From positions 186,001-250,000 of the forward strand of contig NZ_JARUBO010000005.1 of NCBI RefSeq assembly GCF_029626235.1: a DNA stretch of 64,000 bases, written 5' to 3'. The notes under the pieces were generated by a model. The model was not told the DNA's origin, did not search any database, and saw only the letters and a list, made by a program, of their open reading frames with translations. Position 1 is the stretch's first letter, and each line of letters begins with the position of its first letter. Made by a program: the position numbers and the translations under genes. Source of the stretch: Micromonospora sp. WMMD1120. Lineage in GTDB: Bacteria; Actinomycetota; Actinomycetes; Mycobacteriales; Micromonosporaceae. Shown here in pieces: positions 44,654-51,792 of the stretch.

Positions 44654-45514
44654 ATGCACACGTTCCGTACCCTGACCCGCCGGCTGCTGGCCGGCGTCGG
44701 CACGCTCCTGCTCGGCGCCGCCCTCGGGGCCGCCGGCACGCCCGCGCCGGCCGGCGCCGCGGACACCGTCGGCTACGTCCGGCTCGCCCACCTCTCCCCC
44801 GACACCCCGGCGGTCGACGTCTACCTGGCCGCGCCGGGCAACGCGAAGCCGCAGGTCTTCCCAGGGGTCGGGTACGGCGTGGTCTCCGACTACCTCGAAC
44901 TCGCGCCGGGCCGGTACGCGGTGGCCATGCGCGAGGCCGGCGCACCGGCCAGCGATCCGCCGGTGCTCACCACCGAGGTCGCGGTGACCAGCGGGGGCGC
45001 CTACACGGTGGCCGGCGTCGGCCGGTACGCCGACCTGGGGCTGCGGGTGCTCAACGACGATCTGAGCGCGCCCACCGACGGCCGCGCCAAGGTGCGGGTC
45101 GTGCAGGCGTCGGTGCGGACCCCGGTGCTGGACGTCGCGGCCGCCGACGGCCCGATGATCGCCGACGGGGTGCAGTTCGCCACCACCACCGAGTACCAGC
45201 AGGTCGAGCCGGGCAACTGGCGGCTGCGGCTGACCGGGGCCGGCGGTCCGAGCACCGACGCCGAGGTGCGGCTCACCGGTGGCGCGGTCTACTCGCTGCT
45301 GGTGCTCGACGCCAAGCGGGGCGGGCTCACCGCCGAGCTGCGCCGCGACGCCCAGGGCGGCACCGTCGTCCCGGCCGGCGGGGTGGACACCGGCGCCGGT
45401 GGCACCGCCGGAGGCGGGCTCGACGCGTACCCGATGATCGCCGGCGGGCTGGCCACGGCGGCCGCCGTGCTGGCGGTGCTGCTCTGGCGCCGACGGCGGC
45501 GCACGACCTGGTGA
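44654..45514 (+). CDS. DUF4397 surface protein with C-terminal anchor
   Basis: A 286-residue exported protein. Signal peptide (LAGVGTLLLGAALGAAG), two DUF4397 beta-domains (start YVRLAHLSPDTPAVDVYLAA; second near KVRVVQASVRTPVLDV). The C-terminus is PAGGVDTGAGGTAGGG, a hydrophobic helix, and an RRRRRTTW tail, which is the layout of a sortase substrate although no LPxTG is seen. The class F sortase gene overlaps its stop (GTGA). The pair is common in actinobacteria. The function of DUF4397 is unknown. Confidence 0.85.
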   Translation: MHTFRTLTRRLLAGVGTLLLGAALGAAGTPAPAGAADTVGYVRLAHLSPDTPAVDVYLAAPGNAKPQVFPGVGYGVVSDYLELAPGRYAVAMREAGAPASDPPVLTTEVAVTSGGAYTVAGVGRYADLGLRVLNDDLSAPTDGRAKVRVVQASVRTPVLDVAAADGPMIADGVQFATTTEYQQVEPGNWRLRLTGAGGPSTDAEVRLTGGAVYSLLVLDAKRGGLTAELRRDAQGGTVVPAGGVDTGAGGTAGGGLDAYPMIAGGLATAAAVLAVLLWRRRRRTTW

Positions 45515-46215
45515 GCGCCGGGCCGGAGCTGTCCATCCGGCGGCACCGCGACCGCCGGGTGCCGCTGGCCGCGCTGGTCGCGGCCGGCACGGCGGTCTGC
45601 CTGGCCGCCGGCACCGGGGTCGGGCTGGCCACCACCGGTCCGCCCCCGCCGACGGCGAGCTGGCACCCCGGCGCCGGCCTCGGACTGGCCACCACCGCTC
45701 CGCCCCCGCCGACGGCGAGCTGGCACCCCGGCTGCGGCGACACCTGCCCGTCCGGGGCCGCCACGCCCGCCGCGTCGGAGCCACCCACACGGGTACGCGT
45801 GCCGCGCATCGACGTCGACACGGCCCTCACGGTGTTGGGCCTGGACCGCGCCGGAGCGCTGGTCCCGCCGCGCGACTTCGCCACCGCCGGCTGGTACGGC
45901 GGTGGCCCGGCACCTGGCGACACCGGCCCGGCGGTGCTCGCCGGTCACCTGGACTCACGACGCGGCCCGGCGGTCTTCGCCCGGCTCGGCGAGCTGCGGC
46001 CCGGCGACCGGGTGGAGGTGTGGCGCGGCGGACAGCTGTTGTCGTTCCGGGTCACCGGGTCGCTGCGGACCCGCAAGGACAGCTTCCCGACGGCGCTGGT
46101 GTACGGGCCGACGCCGGGCGCGGAGCTGCGCCTGGTCACCTGCGGGGGCGACTTCGACAGGCGGCGCGGGCACTACCGGGACAACGTGGTGGTGTTCGCG
46201 GTCCGCGACTCGTGA
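45511..46215 (+). CDS. Class F sortase
   Basis: A 234-residue sortase with an N-terminal helix (VPLAALVAAGTAVCLAAG) and an extracytoplasmic catalytic domain. Catalytic His is in LAGHLDS, Cys in LVTCGG and Arg in GHYRDNVVV. Between anchor and catalytic domain is a duplicated stretch, GLATTGPPPPTASWHPG then GLATTAPPPPTASWHPG, encoded by a 60-bp direct repeat at 45621-45740. It presumably attaches the DUF4397 protein encoded upstream. The stop TGA lies in the first unit of a 42-bp tandem array. Confidence 0.9.
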   Translation: MSAGPELSIRRHRDRRVPLAALVAAGTAVCLAAGTGVGLATTGPPPPTASWHPGAGLGLATTAPPPPTASWHPGCGDTCPSGAATPAASEPPTRVRVPRIDVDTALTVLGLDRAGALVPPRDFATAGWYGGGPAPGDTGPAVLAGHLDSRRGPAVFARLGELRPGDRVEVWRGGQLLSFRVTGSLRTRKDSFPTALVYGPTPGAELRLVTCGGDFDRRRGHYRDNVVVFAVRDS

Positions 46216-46505
46216 TCCACTCGGCGTCCCAGGGTGTCGGGGCCACCAGCCACGTGATCCACTCGCCGTCCCGGGATGTCGGGGCCACCAGCCACGTGAT
46301 CCACTCGCCGTCCCGGCATGTCGGGGCCACCAGCCACGTGATCCACTCGCCGTCCCGGCATGTCGGGGCCACCAGCCACGTGATCCACTCGCCGTCCCGG
46401 GATGTCGGGGCCACCAGCCATATGATCCACTCGACATACCGGCATTTCGGGGCCACCAGCCGCATGATCCACTCGGCATACCGGGATAGCGCGGCCTCCG
46501 GCCAC
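46212..46505. repeat. Seven tandem 42-bp repeats after the sortase gene
   Basis: Units begin at 46212, 46254, 46296, 46338, 46380, 46422 and 46464. Units 2-5 are nearly identical; 6 and 7 are diverged. Each contains GTGATCCACTC (ATGATCCACTC in the last two), a small hairpin CCCGGCATGTCGGGG or variant, and GGCCACCAGCC. The first unit includes the sortase stop. An inverted fragment GTCGAGTGGATCA lies at 46532-46544. Spacer-free and uniform, so it is not a CRISPR. Confidence 0.95.
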
Positions 46506-46682
46506 CTTCGAAGGCGCGGTTTTGCGGGAAGTCGAGTGGATCAACGGTTTCTCCGGCGTCGCCGTCGGGGAGCGCGCGCCGGCCGGCGGACGGGACCGCG
46601 TCACGGCGGGCACCGTCAGAGAGGGCGGGCACCGTCAGAGAGGGCGGGCACCGTCAGAGAGGGCGTCGCCGTCAGAGAGGGC
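46506..46682. repeat. 19-bp tandem repeats at the 3' end of the DUF2203 gene
   Basis: GGGCACCGTCAGAGAGGGC occurs at 46608, 46627 and 46646, with an 18-base variant at 46665-46682. The gene-proximal unit holds the DUF2203 stop codon. The remaining 46506-46607 shows no gene. With the 42-bp array, the 456-base convergent gap is almost wholly repetitive. Confidence 0.9.
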
Positions 46683-47022
46683 GTCGGCCGGCGAAGCCAC
46701 ACTCGGCGCGGTGGTACCAGCGCACGTCGGAGTCGCCCTCCAACCAGCACCACAGCACGGCGCGGCCGGCCCGCTCGCCCGGGAAGTCGAGCAGCACCGG
46801 CGCGATGCCCTTGATCTGGATGTCGTGCTGGTGCAGCTCGTCGACGACGGCGTGCAGGCGGGCCTCCAGACCCTTGACCTCGGCCAGCCCGCCGAGCGCG
46901 CTCACCCCGTGGTCGGCCAGGTCGGCGCGCAACTCGGCAAGGTCGGCCCGAACCCGGATCAGCTCGTCGACGCGCGGTCGCAGGGTGGCCACCAGGTGCC
47001 GGGCCTGGGCGAGTGTGAACAC
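46672..47022 (-). CDS. DUF2203 family protein
   Basis: A 116-residue protein of DUF2203. An N-terminal helical part, VFTLAQARHLVATLRPRVDE, leads to a coiled-coil-like region, then the family C-terminal block GIAPVLLDFPGERAGRAVLW and DVRWYHRAECGFAGRRPL. Function is unknown. GTG at 47022 is chosen because the family starts with F-x-L-x-E/Q-A just after the first residue; a CATACT box about seven bases upstream might give a leaderless mRNA. It may be transcribed with proC, whose stop is 69 bases upstream. Confidence 0.82.
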   Translation of the reverse strand: MFTLAQARHLVATLRPRVDELIRVRADLAELRADLADHGVSALGGLAEVKGLEARLHAVVDELHQHDIQIKGIAPVLLDFPGERAGRAVLWCWLEGDSDVRWYHRAECGFAGRRPL

Positions 47023-47091
47023 CGGGCCAGTATGCGCCACGCTCCGCCCGGCGGTGTGCCCGCGCACCCGGCGCGTGCCCGGCCTGGCGGG

Positions 47092-47910
47092 TCAGTCGGC
47101 CTGGGCGGCCAGCTCGCGGGCGCGGTCGCGGGCGGCCTCCAGCGCGGCCAGCAGCGCGGCACGTACACCGTGCCTCTCCAGCTCCCGGATCGCGGAGATG
47201 GTGGTGCCGGCCGGGGAGGTGACCGCCTCGCGCAGCTTGACCGGGTGCTCGCCGGAGTCGCGCAACATGACCGCCGAACCGATCGCCGTCTGCACGATCA
47301 ACTCGTGCGCCACCTGGCGCGGCAGCCCGAGCAGGATCCCCGCGTCGATCATGGCCTCGACCAGCAGGTAGAAGTAGGCGGGACCGGAGCCGGAGAGCGC
47401 GGTGACCGCGTCCTGCTGGGACTCGGGGACCCGGATGGTCCGGCCGAGCGGCGTGAACATCTCCTCGGCCAGCGCGAGGTGCGCCCCGGTGGCGTACGCC
47501 CCGGCCGAGATCGCGCTCATCGCCTCGTCGACGAGCGCCGGGGTGTTGGTCATCACCCGGACCACCGGGGTGCCCTCCGGCAGCCGGCGGCTGAAGAAGG
47601 TGGTGGGCAGGCCGGCGCAGAGCGAGATGACGAGCTTGTCGGCCGGCACCTTGGGCCCGATCTCGTCGAGCAGCGCCCCGGCGTCCTGCGGCTTGACCGA
47701 GATCGCGAGCACCGCCGCCTCGTCGACGGCGGTCAGGTTGTCGACCACCCGGACGCCGTAGCGGGCCGTCAACTCCTCGGCGCGGGCGGGTCGACGGGCG
47801 GTGGCGAGCAGCCGGTCCACCGGCCATCCCGAGCGCAGCAGCCCGGAGAGCATCAGCTCCCCGATCTTGCCCGCGCCGATCACCGCGACGGTGTGCACGT
47901 CGGTGGACAT
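47092..47910 (-). CDS. proC: Pyrroline-5-carboxylate reductase
   Basis: A 272-residue enzyme that reduces pyrroline-5-carboxylate to proline with NAD(P)H, the last step of proline synthesis. Seen: Rossmann motif VAVIGAGKIGELMLSG, VRVMTNTPALVDEAMSAIS, ALSGSGPAYFYLLVEAMIDA and the C-terminal signature LREAVTSPAGTT. The length matches bacterial ProC. It follows pfkA with a 72-base gap on the same strand; the two are metabolically unrelated. Confidence 0.95.
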   Translation of the reverse strand: MSTDVHTVAVIGAGKIGELMLSGLLRSGWPVDRLLATARRPARAEELTARYGVRVVDNLTAVDEAAVLAISVKPQDAGALLDEIGPKVPADKLVISLCAGLPTTFFSRRLPEGTPVVRVMTNTPALVDEAMSAISAGAYATGAHLALAEEMFTPLGRTIRVPESQQDAVTALSGSGPAYFYLLVEAMIDAGILLGLPRQVAHELIVQTAIGSAVMLRDSGEHPVKLREAVTSPAGTTISAIRELERHGVRAALLAALEAARDRARELAAQAD

Positions 47911-47982
47911 GGCGGCCGTACCCCCTCGGGTCGGGTGGCGGCACGGTGCGCCCGCGAGCCCACCGTGCCGCCGACCGGTCGA

Positions 47983-49011
47983 TCAGCTGCCGAAGAAGAC
48001 CTCGGCCTCGGCGTACCGCTCCAGCGGCACGGTCTTCAGCTCGCGGGTGGCGTCGGCGAGGGGCACCCGGACGATGTCGGTGCTCTGCATCGCGACCATC
48101 TTGCCCCAGTCACCGTCGTTGACCGCGTCGATCGCCTGCAGGCCCAGCCGGGTGGCGAGGACCCGGTCGAAGGCCGTCGGGGTGCCACCGCGCTGGATGT
48201 GGCCGAGCACCACGGTGCGGGCCTCCTTGCCGGTCTTGGCCTCCAGCTGCTCGGCGAGCCACTGACCGATGCCACCCAGGCGGACGTGGCCGAACGCGTC
48301 CAGCTCCTGGTTGTGCAGCACCATCTGGCCGTCGAGCGGCTGGGCGCCCTCGGCGACGACGACGATCGGGGCGTACTGGTGCTGGAAGCGCTTCTCGACG
48401 TAACCGGCGACCTGCTCGACGTCGAACTGCCGCTCCGGCAGCAGGATCACGTTGGCGCCGCCGGCCAGGCCGGCGTGCAGGGCGATCCAGCCGGCGTGCC
48501 GGCCCATGACCTCGACGACCAGGGTGCGGTGGTGGCTCTCCGCGGTGGTGTGCAGGCGGTCGATGGCCTCCATCGCGATGTTCACAGCGGTGTCGAAGCC
48601 GAAGGTGTAGTCGGTGGCGCCGAGGTCGTTGTCGATCGTCTTCGGCACGCCGACCACCTGCACGCCCAGCTCGTAGAGCTTGGTCGCGACACCGAGGGTG
48701 TCCTCGCCGCCGATCGCGATCAGCGCGTCCACGCCCTGCTCGGCGAGGTTGTTCTTGATCCGCTCGACGCCGTTTTCGATCTTGAACGGGTTGGTCCGGG
48801 ACGAGCCGAGGATGGTGCCGCCGCGAGGCAGGATGCCGCGCACGTCGGCGATGCCGAGCGGCCGGGTCAGACCCTCGAGCGGGCCCTTCCAACCATCCCG
48901 GAAGCCCACGAACTCGTGACCGTAGGTGGCGACGCCCTTGCGGACCACCGCCCGGATGACCGCGTTGAGACCCGGGCAGTCGCCGCCGCCGGTGAGCACG
49001 CCGATACGCAT
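47983..49011 (-). CDS. pfkA: 6-phosphofructokinase, probably pyrophosphate-dependent
   Basis: A 342-residue PfkA-family enzyme of upper glycolysis. GVLTGGGDCPGLNAVIRAV is the phosphate-binding N-terminus. Two positions that separate donors are informative: GGED has Asp where ATP enzymes have Gly (about position 104), and VPKTIDND has Lys where they have Gly (about 124). Asp plus Lys is the pattern of PPi-dependent enzymes, including that of the actinomycete Amycolatopsis methanolica. PPi use is therefore likely, though not proved. ATG at 49011 follows GGAGGAT; the extra eight residues from 49035 are possible. Confidence 0.92.
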   Translation of the reverse strand: MRIGVLTGGGDCPGLNAVIRAVVRKGVATYGHEFVGFRDGWKGPLEGLTRPLGIADVRGILPRGGTILGSSRTNPFKIENGVERIKNNLAEQGVDALIAIGGEDTLGVATKLYELGVQVVGVPKTIDNDLGATDYTFGFDTAVNIAMEAIDRLHTTAESHHRTLVVEVMGRHAGWIALHAGLAGGANVILLPERQFDVEQVAGYVEKRFQHQYAPIVVVAEGAQPLDGQMVLHNQELDAFGHVRLGGIGQWLAEQLEAKTGKEARTVVLGHIQRGGTPTAFDRVLATRLGLQAIDAVNDGDWGKMVAMQSTDIVRVPLADATRELKTVPLERYAEAEVFFGS

Positions 49012-49172
49012 GATCCGCTCATCCTCCTGGAGCATCAGGTAAAGCCCGATTTGCCCCAGGGTATGTGTCAGGTCAGACCATCGGCGCCGTTGCCGGCCCG
49101 GGGCGGGCCGTCACTGCGCACTGTAGTCGCCCCGCCAGTACGGCGACAGCGCGCCCCGGTCGCCGATTCCGG

Positions 49173-49676
49173 TCAGTAGGAGACCTCGTGGTTCTCGCCG
49201 GGCTTCGGCGGCTGGCCGGTGAGCGCGGCCTTCGCGTAGCCGAACAGGTTGACGACGGTGCTGTTCGGCGAGTCCCAGTACTCGGCGGAGCTGCTGTGCA
49301 CCTTGATCAGGGTGAGCCCGGGGGTGTCCACCCCGTCGGGGAACCACGCCTTGAGCATGGGGTTCCACAGCTGCTCGGCCCGGGCCCTGTCGAACCCCTC
49401 GGTGGCGGTGCCGGAGATCGACACCCACGCGTGGTGCTTCTGGTCGGAGAAGGCGACGTTGACCTCCGGGTTCACCCGGATCTGGCGGATCTTGGCGGAG
49501 TCGGCGTGGGCGAAGAACCACAGGTCCCCGTCGAACTCGGCCTCCTGGAGCCCCATCGGCCGGCTCACCTGCCGCCCGTCCACGGCGGTCGTGGTGAGCA
49601 TGCAGATCCGCGCGGCCCGGGCCAACTCGGTGACCCGGGCGCGCGCCTCGGCGGCGGTGGACGGCTCGTTGTTCAT
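49173..49676 (-). CDS. Pyridoxamine 5'-phosphate oxidase-like flavin split-barrel protein
   Basis: A 167-residue split-barrel protein of the general stress/PPOX group. ICMLTTTAVDGRQVSRPMG, LWFFAHADSAKIRQIRVNP and VNVAFSDQKHHAWVSISGTA outline the FMN-barrel. HSSSAEYWDSPNS is the C-terminal signature of the general stress protein 26 type. The flavin or F420 preference is not clear. ATG begins MNNEPST. It is alone between pfkA and an exoribonuclease, all on the minus strand. Confidence 0.87.
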   Translation of the reverse strand: MNNEPSTAAEARARVTELARAARICMLTTTAVDGRQVSRPMGLQEAEFDGDLWFFAHADSAKIRQIRVNPEVNVAFSDQKHHAWVSISGTATEGFDRARAEQLWNPMLKAWFPDGVDTPGLTLIKVHSSSAEYWDSPNSTVVNLFGYAKAALTGQPPKPGENHEVSY

Positions 49677-49753
49677 GGCGACACTCCCTCGGCTCGGCTG
49701 ACGAACCGTTGCCCGGGACAGAACCGGTCAAACCTCCGACTGTCCGACCACCC

Positions 49754-50251
49754 TCAGCGGGCCGTCATCGCCCGCCACCGGGCCAGATTGTGCCGGGCGT
49801 CGACGAGGGCGTCGTGCCGGGCCGCGTCCGCGTCCGGCAGGGTCGGCCGACCCCTGTCGTCCCAGAGCTGCCGCAGCTCTTTGGTGTATCGGGGGATCTC
49901 CCGCGGCAGCGCCGGCATGGCGCCCCAGAGCTGCGCGAGCACCACGTGGTCGTACGCGGCGTACCAGGCCCACAGCTCCAACTGCTCCCCCGGCCGGTCC
50001 CGGATCGGCTCGACCAGGAAGTCGTACAGGTCGTCACGGATGCGCGCCCGGGAGCGCCAGGCCCGGTCCGCCGGCGACGGCAGCTTGTCCAGCACGTTGC
50101 GGCGGACCCACGGCACGGCGCGGGAGTCGTCGAACTCGGTGGAGACCGCGTAAAACTCGCGGCCGTACTCGTCGACGACACCGATCGAGACGAGGTCGAC
50201 GACGGTGCCGTCCTCGATGAACTCGCAGTCGTAGAAGTAGCGGTAGACCAT
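49754..50251 (-). CDS. Rv2179c-like 3'-5' exoribonuclease
   Basis: A 165-residue DEDDh exonuclease. The acidic residues are in YFYDCEFIEDG, the middle Asp in WYAAYDHVVL, and the histidine-aspartate pair in HDALVDARHNLARW. Very close in layout to M. tuberculosis Rv2179c, which trims 3' overhangs of RNA. ATG at 50251 follows GAGGATGG; another ATG at 50260 is in frame. In M. tuberculosis this gene lies beside aroG (Rv2178c); here it is about 11 kb away, so the block has been opened. Confidence 0.88.
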   Translation of the reverse strand: MVYRYFYDCEFIEDGTVVDLVSIGVVDEYGREFYAVSTEFDDSRAVPWVRRNVLDKLPSPADRAWRSRARIRDDLYDFLVEPIRDRPGEQLELWAWYAAYDHVVLAQLWGAMPALPREIPRYTKELRQLWDDRGRPTLPDADAARHDALVDARHNLARWRAMTAR

Positions 50252-50332
50252 TCCGGCCATCCTCGCCCACCGCGGCCGGGGAGCGTCCGGCGGGGGCCGG
50301 ACCGGCACCCGGGGAAACGGGACGGCACCGTT

Positions 50333-50345
50333 CGTGACGGTCACG
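50333..50345. promoter_or_regulatory. Palindrome CGTGACGGTCACG upstream of the Crp-type gene
   Basis: A perfect 13-base palindrome with a single central base, 157 bases before the crp GTG, in the 250-base divergent gap. It contains the GTGA...TCAC core of Crp-family sites but with shorter spacing, so it is only a candidate autoregulatory site. Confidence 0.3.
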
Positions 50346-50501
50346 GAAGTGCTTCGAGGGGTGTACAGCAAGCGACCGGACCGTCATGATCTGATGTGTA
50401 CCGCTACCGGACGCCGAATCGGTGTCAGTTCATCCTGTCGGGGCCCATCAGGTTCGCCCGGTGAGCGAGTTGTGGTCCATGACCGGGGGAGGGGTTGGGC
50501 C

Positions 50502-51194
50502 GTGGAGGTTCGCCTGCCAGAGCCGGGTGACGCGCTCACGGGTGTCGAGATGTTCGCTGGGCTGGAGCCCGAGGTCCGGCAGCGGGTCATCGCCGCCGCC
50601 GTTCCGCGTACCTATCGCAAGGGCCAACTGCTCTTCGTAGAGAACGACCCCGGCGAGTCACTGATCGTGCTGCGACGTGGCGCGGTGGCCGTCTTCCGCA
50701 CCGCGCCCACCGGCGAACGGGCCGTGCTGTCGGTTATCCGTCCACCGGACGTGCTCGGCGAGGTCTCGCTGCTGGACGCGTCGACCCGGTCCGCGTCGGC
50801 GGAGGCCATCGAGGACTGCGCGGCCCTCGCGCTCTCCCGGGGCGCGTTCATGGAGCTGGTGCACTCCAACCCCCGCATCCTGGACGCGGTGATGCGCTCG
50901 CTCGGCGGGCTGATCCGCCGGCTCACCGAGCAGAACGCCGACCACGTCTTCCTCGACCTGCCCGGCCGGGTCGCCAAGACGCTGGTCCGACTGGCCGGCG
51001 AGAGCCAGGCGCCGATGATCACGATCGAGCTCAACCAGAGCCAGCTGGCCGAGATGGCCGGCGGGTCGCGGCAGAGCGTCAACCAGGCCATCGGCTCGTT
51101 CGCGAGCCGCGGTTGGCTGCGCACCGAGGGGCGCCGCATCGTGGTGACCGACGTGGCCGCGCTGCGCCGCCGCGCCGGCATGAACGACCGCTGA
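50502..51194 (+). CDS. Crp/Fnr-family transcription regulator
   Basis: A 230-residue regulator. The cyclic-nucleotide-binding domain (about 10-120) includes YRKGQLLFVENDPGESLIVL and PPDVLGEVSLLDASTRSASA, where RSAS is the phosphate-binding region of cAMP sites. A long dimer helix is followed by the helix-turn-helix SQLAEMAGGSRQSVNQAIGS. cAMP binding is plausible but not certain. GTG at 50502 follows GGGGGAGGGG and gives a family-typical N-terminus; a longer frame from 50334 adds an unlikely tail. The stop lies in the first unit of a 41-bp array. Confidence 0.9.
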   Translation: MEVRLPEPGDALTGVEMFAGLEPEVRQRVIAAAVPRTYRKGQLLFVENDPGESLIVLRRGAVAVFRTAPTGERAVLSVIRPPDVLGEVSLLDASTRSASAEAIEDCAALALSRGAFMELVHSNPRILDAVMRSLGGLIRRLTEQNADHVFLDLPGRVAKTLVRLAGESQAPMITIELNQSQLAEMAGGSRQSVNQAIGSFASRGWLRTEGRRIVVTDVAALRRRAGMNDR

Positions 51195-51302
51195 CCGTCC
51201 GCCCCGACGGCATCGTCGGCTTGTACGACCGCTGACCGTCCGCCCCGACGGCATCGTCGGCATGTACGACCGCTGACCGTCCGCACCGACGGCATCGTCG
51301 GC
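51184..51302. repeat. Three tandem 41-bp hairpin repeats after the Crp-type gene
   Basis: Units start at 51184, 51225 and 51266, each ACGACCGCTGACCGTCCGC... and each containing the small hairpin CCGACGGCATCGTCGG. The first unit overlaps the last codons and stop of the regulator gene, so the 3' end was duplicated downstream. Confidence 0.92.
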
Positions 51303-51388
51303 GACCGCGGCCTCCGGGCGCGGACGCCCACCGCCCCTTCCCGCGGCACCCGTCAACCACCCGCTGCGGCGACCCGCACGCACGGCTG

Positions 51389-51413
51389 CGCCGGCTGCCA
51401 CTGGCAGCCGGCG
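51389..51413. terminator. 11-bp hairpin between convergent Crp-type gene and the small peptide gene
   Basis: CGCCGGCTGCC (51389-51399) and GGCAGCCGGCG (51403-51413) form a perfect stem with a 3-base loop. Placed to stop transcription from both sides. Confidence 0.7.
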
Positions 51414-51444
51414 TCACCGTCTGTCGCGAATCGACGCGTCGGGT

Positions 51445-51591
51445 TCAGCGGGTCGGGCCCAGCCAGCGGGTCGCACCCGGCCAGCGGGTCGCGGACGCCT
51501 GGTAACCGGGGCCCGCCCAGAAACCCGGCCCGGCCCAGAAGCCCGGTCCGGCCCAGCCGGTCGCCGTCGTGGTGGTCGTGGTCGTCGCCAT
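51445..51591 (-). CDS. 48-residue Trp-rich repeat peptide
   Basis: A short ORF with a good ribosome site (GAGGAGAC, five to six bases before the ATG). The product has three parts: MA followed by seven threonines, three tandem hexapeptides WAGPGF, WAGPGF, WAGPGY (residues 13-30), and then QAS followed by ATRWPG, ATRWLG, PTR. Both repeat blocks come from 18-bp DNA units, with third-position differences that suggest selection on the protein. It has five Trp and no Cys. I do not recognise a family. It could be a small secreted or modified peptide, or a structural peptide; no modifying enzyme is adjacent. It diverges from an MFS transporter gene 201 bases away. Confidence 0.6.
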   Translation of the reverse strand: MATTTTTTTATGWAGPGFWAGPGFWAGPGYQASATRWPGATRWLGPTR

Positions 51592-51792
51592 GTCGTCTCC
51601 TCGGTCGAAGCGAAGTGCCTGTCTGCCGAGAACGTTATGACGTGGAGCCGTGGAACAAAATAGGACAAATCGACACTAATCACTGGCTGAAGAGCGGTTG
51701 TCGGCTCCCCCTCCCCGTTGACAAGGTTGCCGCGCCCCACCTGTTCGAGGGCCCCCGGCCGACAAACCAGCAGCAGTGAGGAGCCACCGGTC

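Noticed and set aside
46212..46505. 42-bp repeats as a CRISPR array
   Set aside because: Units are contiguous with no variable spacers, and there are no cas genes.
46136..46632. Repeat protein read from the 42-bp array (14-residue repeats in several frames)
   Set aside because: Forty-two is divisible by three, so all frames stay open; no ribosome site, and the frames overlap the sortase end.
46522..49179. 885-codon plus-strand ORF across DUF2203, proC and pfkA
   Set aside because: Spans three well-supported minus-strand genes and shows only antisense composition.
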